The notes below the pieces were generated by a model. The model ran no database searches. It saw only the letters and a list, made by a program, of their open reading frames with translations, and was not told the origin of the DNA. This document shows, piece by piece, positions 9,360-21,832 of a DNA stretch of 64,000 nucleotides. A program made the translations under genes and the position numbers. This DNA comes from Ancylostoma caninum. Its lineage: Eukaryota > Nematoda > Chromadorea > Rhabditida > Ancylostomatidae. Numbering within the stretch: position 1 is the first letter of the stretch; each line of letters opens with the position of its first letter. The DNA lies in contig JBAJFG010000152.1 in assembly GCA_037903475.1 (NCBI GenBank), forward strand, positions 124,001 to 188,000, read 5' to 3'.

Positions 9360-11215
9360 CAACCACAGGTTTTTTTTATTGTTAGTTTTCCTAATAGTGA
9401 CTACGAATAGGATGAAAGTATCAAAAAGACACTGATCTTCTATTATGATTGTGATGAGTGTCTCTTCAGCTATCTTATTTGACAAAATGGAATATAATAG
9501 GCGAGAGTATCAATAAGCTTATAGATGTTTGGTAAGAAGCAGAAGGATTGTGTAGGATTAGGTTGGACAAGAATAAGTTGTGAAGAAAACGGACAACTGT
9601 ATCTACAGCTGTATGCAGACAGAGGAGATGAGAAATTTCAACCAAAGACAAAGTACCTGCTGTAGCCAAAAAGAATTAATCTCCCAATTCCAAATATCAT
9701 CTTGACAGGTAACCTAAACGGATGCTGGAATAAGGCAATAAAATGGATATTTAGAATTTTCTTTGGGATTGAAATTTCTACAACCATCATGCTGCATTGA
9801 AAAATGTTATATCACGAAGAAAATAACAGAAAATGGAGGAAATCCAAAAACTCACGGAATCAAACTGTCATAACCTGACTCGTCGAAGATCTTGTAACGT
9901 TCGTAATCTTCAGGTGAACTGAAATGAGAATGAAGATGAAATCATTGAAGCAGAGGTTAACCAACTATACTATGAAGAGCAGTAATGTCATTTATCGGGG
10001 AAAATACTAATTTCCATTTCTCACACGAGTTGCTCGGCACAGAAAGCCATACAGAGAAAATTCCGTTGTTTTCTCGATTTTTGGCCGAATACACGTGGTC
10101 TTGTGTATTTTAGATGCGATTTGGCCATTTTGAGAGGTTTTAATGCAAATTCATCGCAAATTAGGGAGCATTTCAAATTTATTACTAAAATCAGCGTGAA
10201 ATGACACTCATTATTTGTTCAAAATTTGGATTTTATCCTATTTTTCTTTGTTATAAAGTCATCTACAAATTATCAATCTACACTGATTGAGCATTGTTTT
10301 CACCTTGTCTTCATAAACAATCATGTTCGAACATTTTCTCCTGGGAAAGACCTTCCTTTCTTTCTGGCTCGACGGACCTGGCGAAACAATCTTACATGTT
10401 GATCTAAACGGAGCCTTCCAAAACAATACAATAGTATGTAGAAGATTCTCACATCAGTAAAGGTAAAGAAAAACCGTACCAATAGTACGAAGAAATAGAA
10501 ACGTATGTGTGCAAATTAAACCTTCGTTTCTGCCTAGATAAAATGAAACTGCTCAATGCATAGAAGCAAACGTGTGACCTGCTCGATTGGCATGTACTTG
10601 TCCATAAATCTCAGCTACAAAGAAACAGAGAATTTCCAATTCAACATTCAACGTGAAGATTGCAAACTAGTTAGCCATAGTCTGATACAAACAGTCATAG
10701 AATAATTATGATATTCGTAATCATCATGTCAAATAACTCCCTAGACGATGTTTTAGAGAAATTTTCGGGTTTGAAGTGGGGCAGAACTAGTGGAATAGTG
10801 CCAATAACCAAAATATGAAAAAGGCAAGGGAAGAAAATACGACATACGAGAAGAAAATACGACATAAGTATAAAATACGACGTTAGAAGTCGTCGTTGCG
10901 CCCCAGAGATGGGTCGGTCGCTGGCTGGCAAGATTCTAGCGCGCTGCTCAATCAACGTTGCGCTGGAATCTAGCCAGCAATCGACCGAGGCTCCGACTGC
11001 TGTCACGGCCACGCCCAGTGGCTCCTTGAGGTCAAGCGCTGGGAAATGACCTTCAAGGCTGTTTGATACGGTAAAATGTACATCGTTCTGATCAGGAGGA
11101 CCAGGGGAATCATTTCTGGTGCACATCTCAGATGTCATTCTGAGGTGGGACGCTGCCTTTAACATCGTCGCGGCCGTAGCGAGCTGCTTGACTCTGAGTC
11201 AACAATGTGGTTGTT
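9360..11215. other. No gene; one imperfect inverted repeat
   Basis: Mostly AT-rich. The segments 10915-10944 and 10957-10987 form an imperfect hairpin around CGGTCG..CTGGCTGGCAAG / TAGCCAGCAATCGACCG. The 156-codon minus frame at 10695-11165 spans this hairpin and looks incidental. Confidence 0.4.
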
Positions 11216-13653
11216 CTAAAAAGGAATCGTTATCACCGATGTCGATACTAGAACTAACGAGCCATACCTTGCCACATTTTCATGCGAACTAGTTTTAATC
11301 ATTAACAGAAGTCGCGCAGTTTTTGATAGAAGTCTTCCTCTAAGCCTATTTCCATAAATCATGCCAGCCATACTGAAAATATGCACTTCAATGTGTAGCT
11401 GCTTTGGAGCGTGGTAGAATCTCATCCTTCACAATAAAAGCACTGATAACCTGAACAATCTTTCACAATCCACGTTGCGGGTGCTACCTGACAATCTCCT
11501 ACAGCTTCAGCTATCAAGTTGAATTCACTCTTGTGCGTTCTCCACCACTCGATGGGGTTTGAGTCAAAGCTGGACGCCCCTTTTTCAGCAAAACGGAATA
11601 CTGCTGTATTTGAATCTGGAACATGCCATGAATAGTTGAACATTTAAAATAAACAGCTATAAAAGTTAGAACGATATCGACCAGTAATTCATCTTCTTTG
11701 GCATTAGCCCTCGCCAACGCTGCATCTGCTTCAGCATCCTGTTCTCGAGTCAATATTTCCCAGACAGGGGCGCTCCTAGAGCACCTCTTTTCTGACTCCT
11801 CCTCAGTTTGAGACGAATTGGATAAAGTTCCGCGATCCGATGGGTGCACTGAAGTGAAAGAGAAAAATAGCACGCATAAATGTTTAAGAGCGGTTGAAGA
11901 ATATCTTACCTCGTGAACGGGTAAATCTTTCGGGAGTGCTTTTCCACTTTGCCATGGGAGGAACAGTTTCCAGAAATGCCTCTCTGGGATCACACAGCGC
12001 AGCAACATAGTTGGTCTCATCGTTCAAGCTGTTTTCGAAGTGGCGTCTCGTGCTTTCCAACAAAGCTTCTCCAATATTTTCGCTTCTCTCCGCGCAGACA
12101 GCAATGTTCTGAAAATACAGAGTTGACTAGCTTTTGCTCCGGCTTCAAGACGTGCATATCAAAGACTTTCGGTGCTGGTTATTAGTATTCTCGAAACGCC
12201 AATGTAGATTGAAGCGCATAGGTTTTGAATGCACACCTAGATAGAGATATTAAGTGTTAACATAAGTCCTTGCGCTTTTTTTCGGATACACGTTTCTCTA
12301 TCTATTTGTCATCTTCTAAGTACAATTCATATATACGATTCGGAAGCGCTATTCTTCCTCTACAAAAATGTTGCAAAGTTTTTCTTAAAGCGATAGTTTG
12401 CTTAAGTTTTGAGCCTGCGAAGTAGAGCCACGAGTTAGTAAAAAACAGCGCAACCGACAGCCACCTATCCTGTCAATCAGCTGGAGCTCTAAAGGCCACC
12501 AAAACTGGCCAAGTGACCTATGCTAAGTATGAAAGAGACGTTTTGATTGAAATGACTGGTCATCAGCGATTTTTAGGATTAAAGAAGACATATTTGGTCT
12601 CGATGACACCAACCACTTCGACCGAACAAATTTCTTATACGAAGATCCGGGAATTGCTTCGAAGGAATCGTATGATCTTGACGGACATCATACTTCTCAA
12701 ATTTACCAAATACCTAAGGCTGTTCTGCTAAACGGATCCAATCTCGAGGGTCTAGTCATCTTATCCCATGGCGATGTCAGACCCCACCTTTCAAAAAAAA
12801 AATCGTCAAACTGCCGCTTCATCAGTTCCACTGATGATGTCCTTCCGTGTTCATATTCCACAGAGCTTACACGCCCTAACAGTATGGGATGCTTTCTGGT
12901 CCCTACTGAATACAAGAAGGAAATAGGGTTTTCCCCGAATTGCCGTTTTTCTTCATGAGCCTAGAAATTGAGTGATTCAATAGTTCTGTAGAAACTCATG
13001 ATGATAGGATTGTAGAGGAAGAGCAGCGCTTCCAGAATATATTATGCATGTTGGAGAGAAATGGCAACGGTGCGGAAAATATCGCAACCAAAAAAAACGT
13101 ACGGACTTACGTTAACACCTGATAGATAAATGAATAGGAAAACTATAAAAGATAAGTAAATGAAAATGTTTGTACCTGATTTGTCACGTACAAACATAAC
13201 ACCGCTACGCTTCTGATTTTTCTCATCGATCGCTTGAACTTCTTCTTTCATGATATTTAAGAGAGTTTTTATGTTAGGAAGCACATATCCTGGATTCAGA
13301 GCTATAGTGAACTCCTTCAGACTTTCGAGTGAAGTAAATGACAAAGGCAGCGATGCCTTGGCTATCACCTGCGCAAGTTTGAGTTTGATGATTTTTATTT
13401 GATTCACGTCAATGGCCTTTTTCTGTGCTCTGGTAAGTTTTCTCTTGAAGCGTTCGTCCAGGCTCAATTGAGTACTTCCACCTTCTTCTTTTTTTCCTTG
13501 TCCTTTTTCGTGCGTTTTTCCGCTACCACTGTATTCTTCCAGATGCTTTTCCCTCATGTGAATATGTGGGTTCGTTGTGGTTTTTGACAAAGGAATTCTG
13601 AAGGATTTCGAGCATCGCGAGCAGACCACCATATCAGATCCTCTATTGTCCAC
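11216..13653 (-). pseudogene. BED-finger hAT transposase, incomplete
   Basis: The first exon (13653 down to 13176, GTACA donor) encodes an N-terminal BED-type zinc finger: CSRCSKSF, then HIHMREKH. A hAT N-terminal segment follows (SLPLSFTSLESLKEF, NPGYVLPNIKTLL). Further down, NYVAALCDPREAFLETV (near 11960-12010) matches the hAT 'DPR' region. SNPIEWWRTHKSEFNLIAEA (about 11510-11570) and MAGMIYGNRLRGRLLSKTAR (about 11305-11365) match the C-terminal hAT dimerisation domain. Each block is flanked by plausible splice sites. The DDE catalytic middle that should lie at 12.2-13.1 kb is not recognisable, so the gene appears to have lost its core. I found no convincing 8-bp target duplication or end repeats. 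Confidence 0.68.
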
Positions 13654-13769
13654 TGATTTTTTTGAAAAAAAAAATTCGATATCGTGCTCATTTTAGAAAA
13701 TCGCAGAAACCTGAAAGTGGTAGATGCAACTTAAGGGTACATCTATCATCCAAATTCCACTGTCATATT

Positions 13770-13990
13770 AGACTGCGGCAGCGGCGGAAGGAGAAAGTGG
13801 GCAGGAGGGGGGGGGGGAAGGCGTGGGGATAAATGGGGTTTGTGCCACTTCAAGGACTTGGATGGGAAATAAAATTAGTAAAAATAACAACAGATAAATA
13901 ATAAAAATTATTTAAAGTATAATAAAAAATATATATTAAATATGTGTATATAATAAATATATATATATATATACAATAAATGAATAAAAC
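13770..13990 (+). repeat. Dispersed G-rich/AT-rich repeat, copy 1
   Basis: It begins GGCAGCGGCGGAAGGAG, includes a poly-G tract, and runs into AATAAAATTAGTAAAAAT-type sequence. The same order (GGCGAACGCAGAA, GTGGGCG, then AGATAAAATCAATAAAAAT) appears at 52375-52670. Confidence 0.45.
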
Positions 13991-14199
13991 CTCCTGCGAC
14001 TGCCAGTGAACTGCGGTTGATACCCAACATGTGCTACACTGCATGTAACAACACTTACACTTTGACGGCTCCAAAAACTTGGAAGAAAGAGCGGTATCTT
14101 AGTTGCTGAACACGTATCCATTCGATCTCCCACAGTGATCTAAGCTTGTTGCTACAGAAAGTGAATCACGGTGGAAGACGCATAGGCAGGGTTAAGCGT

Positions 14200-15545
14200 C
14201 CGATGGGAATTTCCCATGAGGGGTTCGTATGGGAGGGGGCTGAGGAGGGGAGGGGTCGTATTGGAGAGGAAGGGGTTAAGTAGGGCGGTGGCTTGACCAT
14301 TGAATGTAAATTCAAGATTGTTTTATGACATTATGACAAATGAGGGTCCGCACTTGCCAGCATGAACCACTATGTCATTACGTGTCAAACAGGACAGGTT
14401 GGCAGCGTGTGAGAGGAATCAGCCTCACCGGATCCACAGGTGCGATTCCCGGCGTCTTGAAAAGCTTTTTGCACGGGTCGCAATCACTTCAGAATCAAAT
14501 GTGGAGCAAAGAGGGTGGAAATGTTGGAAAATGAAGTGTGGTTAGTGAGATCGATCGATTGTACATGCGAGAATTTGCCTGCAGGGCCCGTCAGAACGTG
14601 GAAAAAAGGGTGACCTAGACCTCGTGCTGAAGTTCTCTGACTCAAAATCAGCATATGTTTTTCAAAGTATCCTTAGAGGACGATCAGCTCTATCTTTTGC
14701 CAGAGTTTCAATTTTCTAGAGCTTCATATGTTTTTGGGAGCTCGATGGGAAATTTTCCAAATTTCCGGGTCTCCGACGGGAAATTTCCCATCTAACTCAT
14801 TCAAACAGGAGCAAACATTGGGGCGCGATAATGGGAATGAAGAATGAATGCTTGGAGCTCTATTACGTGAAGGTAGTGAAATTTCGGAAAAAGGCAAAAT
14901 CTCTTCATGGGAGTTGAAGAAGTGAAAACCTCGCAATTTGAACAGATGGTGAAAAGAGAGTAAATCTGCTTGGGAAATCACTGAGAAGTAATTTGCAGAT
15001 ATCACGAAAACTTTCTTTCCATGAGTTTTGGATGAGAAAATTTCCCATTTGAATACAGAACCTGGCTCCACGAAGTTCGCTCCTTTTCCCGCAATTTAGA
15101 TGGGAAATCGATGGGAAATTCGTCAAATTTCCCATCGATTTCCCATCGAGCCCCCAAAAAAATATGGAGATCTGGAAAGCTGAAACTCTGGCAAGAGATA
15201 GAGCTGATCGTCCTCTATGGATACGTCGAAAATCATTTGCTGATTTCAAGTCAGAGAACTTCAGCACGATGTCTAATTCACCCTAGTTCTCCACAAATTG
15301 CGGGCCCTGCAGGCGAATTCTCGCATGTGCAATCGATCGATTTCGCTTCTCTCGCTTTATTTTCAAATCTTTCCATCCTCTCTACTCCACACTAAATTCT
15401 GAAGCAGTTCCGACCTTTGCAAAAATTTCTTGGAGGTGCCGGGGCGACCCCGTGGGCGTGCAAATGCCAGGGCTGAAACCGACTTCTTGCATGCGGGCAA
15501 TCAGTCCTGTTTTGACACGTAATGACGTGATCGTTCTTGCTGGCA
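14200..15545. repeat. Large foldback repeat with GGGAAATTTCCC-rich centre
   Basis: The left arm (about 14355-14760) is matched in reverse complement by about 15130-15545. Shared blocks include TGTCATTACGTGTCAA, GCAGGGCCCG and CTCGTGCTGAAGTTCTCTGA. The centre repeats GATGGGAAATTTCCCATCGA-like palindromes. Relatives: 48590-49320 (left part plus centre) and 43280-43520 (one arm). A GGTGCGATTCCCGGCGTC segment near 14435 resembles a tRNA B-box, so a tRNA-derived ancestry is possible. No transposase is encoded. Confidence 0.6.
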
Positions 15546-17865
15546 GTCTGGTTCAATCAGCTAAGAAAGCACATCGACTTCAATGCTGTTTTAGTTCTAA
15601 CTTTGTGCTTTTTATGCGTTTCTTTTGTGCCTTCTTCTATGAAACTGCTCAGTATACAGAGGAAACATGCGGAAGCAGAGGGGGGGGGGGGGGTCGTGAA
15701 AAGGTGGGGGTTTGACGAGGGAGTAGGGGGGTCGTATTGAGGGTATTTGGAGCCTGATTCAATTTCAGAGTATTTGGAGCCTCTGTAGTGTCCATGCCAG
15801 CGAGTACTTGGTTCTATGAGTGGAGCTTCATATACTCATAGTCTCTGCGTCAAAATCAGTGCACTACTACGCTAATGAAAATGTGGCACAAATGGGGACA
15901 ATACGGACAATTTTCTGTTTTTTCCTTCTTTTTAAACTTATACTCATTTGCTGATTGATGTATAACGAAAGGAACACATTTTGGGACCTGCAGTCCATAA
16001 AAAAATTGAAATTGCTTAAGGTGAACGTGCTAATAACCGACAAATCCACCCCTCCTTGACACAAGACTCCAATACAATTATTATAGGCAATCTCAATGAG
16101 GCATCCAGGCCAGGGATGGGCGGAATTCCGACTTCCGAAACTTCCGATATTCCGGTCTTTTTTGGAATTCCGACTTCCGAGTTCCGAGTTCCAAGAAAAC
16201 GCCGAAAAAAGCCGGAAGTTTTCGGAACTCTTGGATTGATGGAAGTTGCATTTTATCCTAAGGTTTAAGGGCTAATTTTGTGCTGTTTTCAATGTCTAAC
16301 AGACATTGTTTGCACAATACGATAGTCGTGAAGCAAAAGCAACGTTTCCTAGGCGTGGAATGTTTCCACACAAGTATTGCTGTCATAAATGGGATGTCAT
16401 ACAGGATAGCAACAGTCTTTAACCAGAACTTTCGTTGTGGTTTTCTTCTAAGGTTTCTGGAAATGAAATCATTTTGCTCTAATAGCCACGTTTTGATGGT
16501 AGCCATCACTGACGGGAAAAACAGAAGAAGACGGGAGCCACTCATGTAGAATGGAGTTTAACAAAACCTTCTTTCTTTCACTTTCAACTTCCTTAAATGG
16601 TCCAGAGAACTGAAGAATGGACATATTTCGGAGATTTGTTAAAGAATTCGATCTTTAACAAATCTTCCGAAATATTTCAACTTTGATTAGAGTTTCCCTC
16701 AAACAATGCGCTTATGCTAGCATTCATTTCATGTCTTTCATCTATGCGAACACTACCATTTCAATATATTTGGAGGCAGCACCCGCTGTAACTCGGCTCT
16801 CACAGATTTTTCTGTATTCTTAGGTGTAGCGATATAGTGACGGACTTAGAGCACACTTGCAAAGGATAGCAGAGTTACCAGGGATTGAAATGGAAGGTGA
16901 GAAAGAAAGCGAGTTTCATCATGAGGAAAGAGTGTTTTCAAAGGAACTGACTCTTTCCTGGTTAACGGATTCTGTAGAAGATATCTTCTCTAAACAGTTG
17001 CAAGTCACCATCAATTTCGAGCGGAAGAACACTATGAGAATTGAACTAGAAGAAAATGCACCTCATCCCAAATTTTCCGAAAACGTAGTACTGCGATGAT
17101 TTTGACCATGATGCTTTCCAGACCTTGTAGCTGGTGAAATTGCAGTTGTCTATATCAATCCGATATCTCACTATTAACCTTCCAATAGTTCTTCCAATTA
17201 ATTATTGTACTGACGCAAAGTGGTGACCTTCACAACAGGTAAGGAAGCTCGTGGCGGCTCTACTACAGCAACGCAAGAAACTGTCTAACAAGAAGACTAC
17301 AGAAGACACTCACATAGACAAATACAATTAAATTTAACTAACCTGTCCAACTATTGTTCACGGGCGAGAGGATATCGGTTGCGTTGCGTGAGCTCCCTCT
17401 ACTCTTGTCCACTGATATGCTTTGTCTGAAATGAAAAATGACTAATAATAATCAACTTCCAAACTTCACACCTAAATTACCTGCCTTAACGAAGTCAGCG
17501 ATTGAAGTAAACGGGAGTAGCTAGGTCCTAATCGGCTGTGGCTCTTCGCGAACATTCCAGCTACACGTTTTCGCGCTAGGACCTAAGCTGCTCTGTTGAA
17601 ATGTAACACGTCAAGTGCCGTGCCGTCACTTTAATGCTTATGGCAATAATTTTGAAACTATGAGTGAAGTCAATGTTGCTTCCAAGAAGATTAGTAATCG
17701 AGAGAGCCAAACTATTGCTTATGGATTGAAGAACATTCATTAGGTGGAACTCAAACTACTCTACGTGAACGGACCAGTTGTACCTCAAACGAATGTGACT
17801 GAGCACATTTGACCCTTGACCGCGCAACACTTCCAAGGAGGTCAAGCATTCGAATGATTACTCTT
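15546..17865. other. No gene; low-complexity patches and one hairpin
   Basis: Contains poly-G at 15680-15695, a TTCCGACTTCCGA-rich patch (16125-16225) and a hairpin (16623-16675). An 80-codon acidic plus frame at 16857-17099 has no recognisable domain. A segment near 17540-17590 carries inverted copies of TAGGTCCTAA. Confidence 0.4.
16623..16675. repeat. Near-perfect hairpin
   Basis: The arm 16623-16645 (ATATTTCGGAGATTTGTTAA...) pairs with 16652-16675 with a single-base bulge and a 6-base loop. Confidence 0.6.
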
Positions 17866-17868
17866 CGA

Positions 17869-17921
17869 GTTGTAGTATTGTGCTGTCGTGATGAGGCTTC
17901 ACGATAGCACAATACTACAAC
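17869..17921. repeat. Hairpin at the 5' edge of the second PLE
   Basis: GTTGTAGTATTGTGCTGTCG (17869 onward) pairs with 17900-17921 with one mismatch over 22 bases around a 9-base loop. It immediately precedes the first readable PLE codons, so it may mark an inverted junction like the one in the first PLE. Confidence 0.55.
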
Positions 17922-17922
17922 A

Positions 17923-20755
17923 TCTGAAAGGCCTGCAACGTCTTCACAAAATCAGTAGGGCCTTTTTTGCTGTCATGTTACGATATGCTGCGTTACATCA
18001 GATGACAATTGTTTGTGATGAATCCATTGTTTTCCTCAAATGTTGTCGTTCATATCGCATCTTTCCTCTCTTTATCGAGAACATGCTCTCAAACATTCCT
18101 CATATGCACAATTACGAGGTCAGAATAGGTGTTGCGCGCTTGAAGATAGCGTAACTCAAAGCGAGTATAGCCGCTCAAAAACGTCGACGTGGCACATGCA
18201 TCAATGAAATCATCAAAGCACGATCACATCTTCAGTCAAACTTGGAACCAACCATCTGGAGTGTTTCTGAACCAAAACAAACAAGTTTGCTCTCAGCTAC
18301 CCAAACGAGAACAAAACCGCCTTAGAAAGAAACTACAGCACATTCTTTCGAATAGCAACAGCAATTCATCATTCATACGAGCAGTGGCCGTACCACCAAC
18401 ACGTTGTACAGTTCTCCGCTCGAACATGGTAGATGATGACATGAAGGCGTTGCTTAATCTTGGACCTTCGTTCGCCGTAGCAACACCATCGAATGAAGCT
18501 ACCCTCGACGCGGTTTTGTGTGGCATTCATAAATCTGCGTAACTCAGATGGCGCAGTCGTATTGGACCAACAGTTCTGGGTAGGGTATCATCAGTGCTCG
18601 CTTCTCTCCCTTTCCCCAAAACTCACATTTCCATACCAAACCAACATCTTTGGATCCCATGATCTCAGCTCTTGAAGTCGATTTGATGCGAGTGTACCGA
18701 AACGAATCGAAATCATTTTTCGCAACGAATCTTACCACCCAAGAGCTCAGAGGATTAAGGAAACTCAAAGAAGCACGAAAAGACTTCAGAATAACTGTCG
18801 GTGACAAAGATGGTGCTTTCGTGGTTATGCCTCGAGAGCCCGACAAACCTTTAACAACTTCCGAACTTGCTGACGACAATGTCTACGAAAGAAGCTCGTA
18901 CAACTGCTTCACTCGCAAGCGTCAGATACTAGAAGCAGCAGTGAAGTCTGTTCTTCGCAAGAAATGGGACATGAAGACAGCGTCGCGCTTTCGGACAAAC
19001 CATCCTGAGGTTCCAACATACTATTCACTGATCAAAACACATAAACTTGATCAGAACGTAGACCTCTCCGAAATAGACATAGCCGCTATAAAAACACGAC
19101 CTATCATTTCTTCGTGCGGAGGACCGTCGGACCGAATCAGCTGGCTATTAGTGAAGTTGCTTTCACTTCTCAGCTATGTCAGCGCCCACATTGTGAATTC
19201 TGAAGAGTTCATTGATGCCATCAAACAATGTCGGGTTCCAAACTTTGCATGTTATGTGAGCTACGATGCAGTATCGCTGTACACGAACATCAATAACGAT
19301 GCAGCAATCAAAACTGTGCTCGAGCTTCTTAACACTCATAGCAAGAAAGTGAGCATGTGCGGCTTTGCTGCTAACGATATCGAGACTCTCTTAGAAGCTA
19401 CGCTCGCTTGTAACGTATTCCGTTTCAACAACAACTACTACGCGCAGAGACGAGGCCTAGCGATGGGGATACGCATTGCCCCTTTGCTCGCCATTGTATA
19501 TCTCGACCATATCGAGAAAGCATCACTGGCAAACTAATAACTAAACTAACTAACAACAATACTATACAAGCGATACATCGACGACGTCTTTGTAATTGGA
19601 TCATCATTTTCTGAATTGACAACAACGCTAGCAAATTTGAACACGAAGGATGCGAATATCAAGTTCACTGTCGAAGAACCAGGCAGTGATGGATTTCTTT
19701 CATTCTTGAATGCTAAAGTTCGAATTTGCAATGGATCGACGGAAATTCGCTGGTATAAAAAACCATCGTCGAAAACATCCTACTACATTCACGAAGTGCA
19801 CATCCCACTTATATGAAGGCGAATGTAGTGCGAAATTTGATAGGAACCAGCAACGGATTGCGGCAGGCACTTCAGGAACTGATGAGACAATACACCGTAT
19901 CCTCTTTGAGAATGGATACAACAGTGGGGACGTTGCCACGTGGCGACCGTATTCGGCCCCTAATGGGATTGCATTGGTGTTACCATACCTCAACGAACGC
20001 CTTGCCAAACAAGTCAACACGGTAGTGAAGAGGTCACGGTTACCAGTGCGCCTGATATTTCAGCCACCATCCACCCTCCAGGAGATACTGACGTCGTCAC
20101 GAGAGTATGAAAACAGGTGCGACGAGGAGGGATGCAAATAATGTACCGATAAGAAGATCTGTCACTTGCGTGGTACGGTGTATCTCATAAAGTGTAAAGG
20201 ATGTGGTCAACGATACATCGGAGAAAGTGGAAGACCACTGAGAAAGAAGCTGGAGGAACACCGTCGAGCACTCTGCCATCCACAAGCCTACCCCAAAAAT
20301 AGCTTTTCCAAGCACCGCACGACGGTACACACCCGAGATTCTGCTCCAGAATTTGAAGTTACTGTGTTACACCGTCATCTCGAGAACTCCCTCAATAGGA
20401 AGATTATGGAGGCTCGAGAGATCAAGCATTATCAGCCTGAGATCAACAATAAGGAAGAGCTTGTCGAGGCACTAAAACTAATGACTTGACACGACTGCTT
20501 GGATAACTCAGAGCTAGTAGCAGGAGTAGTACCTTATATGACCAATGTCTTTGTATAGGATCAGATACTGCATATTTCTGTTATAAACTCACTTCTCCTC
20601 CTCTGCATTCATGCTCGGTTGGTCTTACATGTACAGTTGTTACGTTGACGTGAATTCCATTGCATATTGTACTGTGTATATATTAAGATCTTAGGAAGGC
20701 AATATGCGCCGAAAGCTTACTGGATTTTGAATAAACTACTAACAAAGAAGCTCTC
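17923..20755 (+). pseudogene. Decayed second Penelope-like element
   Basis: The PLE protein is traceable but broken by stops and frameshifts. N-terminal FLKCCRSYRIFPLFIENM (near 18030-18090) leads to ARSHLQSNLEPTIWSVS, then NQNKQVCSQLPKREQNRL after a frame change. The longest frame (18650-19537) holds KTRPIISSCGGPSDRISWLL, YDAVSLYTNINN and QRRGLAMGIRIAPLLAIVYL. YKRYIDDVFVIGS follows in another frame near 19570. The GIY-YIG part (20166-20489) keeps VYLIKCKGCGQRYIGESGRP. It is a diverged sister of the PLE at 2.0-5.6 kb and shows what that copy lacks at its N terminus. The 3' untranslated region keeps a degenerate hammerhead-like core. Confidence 0.82.
20690..20714 (+). ncRNA. Degenerate hammerhead-like core of the second PLE
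   Basis: CTTAGGA-A-GGC...GCC-GAAA sits at the position equivalent to the core in the first PLE. The invariant G of CUGANGA is replaced by T, so it should be inactive. Confidence 0.35.
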
Positions 20756-20779
20756 ATTACACGCTGATTACGAAGATAC

Positions 20780-20880
20780 TCTTCGAGTATTCGAATGATC
20801 GAATTTTGGCACTTTTCGGATTGTTCGAATATTCGAACAACGAAAATTTCGAATTATTCGAATATTTGTTCGACCAATGC
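20780..20880. repeat. TTCGAATATTCGAA-rich low-complexity patch
   Basis: Repeated TTCGAA/ATTCGAAT motifs. Similar patches occur at 42185-42310 and 45130-45220. Confidence 0.5.
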
Positions 20881-20948
20881 ATAATGCTCATGATGGATTC
20901 GCAATAACGCTGATTCGAACCTCACTGTGAGAACCATCCCATCTTTCG

Positions 20949-21045
20949 ACACGTATGGGCCGAATGGATAAGGCAACGCACTTGGAAGCACCAGCTTTGG
21001 AAGGAGGTTAGGTACGAATCCTGTTATGTGCAAACGCCTGCAAAG
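20949..21045 (+). repeat. tRNA-derived SINE-like copy, plus orientation
   Basis: ACGTATGGGCCGAATGGATA carries an A-box-like segment and AGGTACGAATCCTG a B-box-like segment, followed by CAAACGCCTGCAAAG. The same order in reverse is seen at 22413-22521, and the head alone recurs near 21258-21283. It is probably descended from a long-variable-arm tRNA such as Ser or Leu. Confidence 0.5.
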
Positions 21046-21076
21046 TGAAGTGAAGATGTAGCCGATGACTTGCTTC

Positions 21077-21466
21077 TACTCTGAACTTTCTGCCCGCGGT
21101 AGACCCGCGGTACGAGGTCAATCCGCACGTGCCCGCGGTGGACAACCGAGAGTGACGTCACTACCGCGCAATGCCGCTACCACATGATCACAGTGGACCA
21201 GCCCATGCCTACGGTGGACCCGCAGTAGAGCTGATTGGGTTATCAATATCAAAAAAACCTCCACGCACGATACACGCACGGCCGAGTGGACCATTCTTAG
21301 AAAAAAATAATCAGTCCCTTGAAAATGCATGTTCCCGTGGTGGACGCGCGGTGGATCCGCACACGCCCGCGGTGCAACTGCAGTGCATCCGCTGTGGGCC
21401 CGGTGGCGAACCGACGCTCCACCTCGGGCGTACTGCGGATCCACCGCGGGCAGAAAATTCAGAGTA
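21077..21466. repeat. GC-rich palindromic repeat, copy A
   Basis: It begins TACTCTGAACTTTCTGCCCG and ends with the mirror image (GGGCAGAAAATTCAGAGTA). The interior is made of CCGCGGTGGATCCGC-type palindromic motifs and includes a SINE head fragment. It belongs to the family that also covers 21665-21832, 22205-22775, 26288-26745 and 36843-37222. Confidence 0.6.
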
Positions 21467-21664
21467 CCTCTCTTCATCGGACACCTCTAGAGTCATATTT
21501 TTGACCAAACTATCAAATGCAACACAAGCGCAGAAAGAATTTGTTCACACTAGCAGCACTAAAATTATTAATGATGTCTATGAGTAATGTAATTCAGTAG
21601 ATTCATTGCGAAATGACCAATATATAGTTCAAAAGTCACTTTGCACTGCTAATATTGGTCTCAT

Positions 21665-21832
21665 AAAATGCACACGCACGCGTCGGATCCGCGGTATGTC
21701 CGCGGTGGATCCGCACATGCCCGTTGTGGACCCACTCGTGCCTGCAGTGAATCCGCACATTCCCGCGGTGACGAACCGACTCCCCACCTCGGGCGTACCG
21801 CGGATCCATCGTGGGCAAAACGTTCAGAGTAT
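21665..21832. repeat. GC-rich palindromic repeat, copy B (right end only)
   Basis: An array of GGATCCGC and CCGCGGTG motifs ends in GGGCAAAACGTTCAGAGTA. The left TCTGAACTTT end is missing. Confidence 0.5.

Noticed and set aside
10695..11165. 156-codon minus-strand frame
   Set aside because: It runs through an imperfect hairpin, its composition changes abruptly midway, and no domain is visible.
20949..21045. Functional tRNA gene
   Set aside because: The acceptor and anticodon stems do not pair, and a second copy shares the same extra flanking tail, which fits a SINE better.
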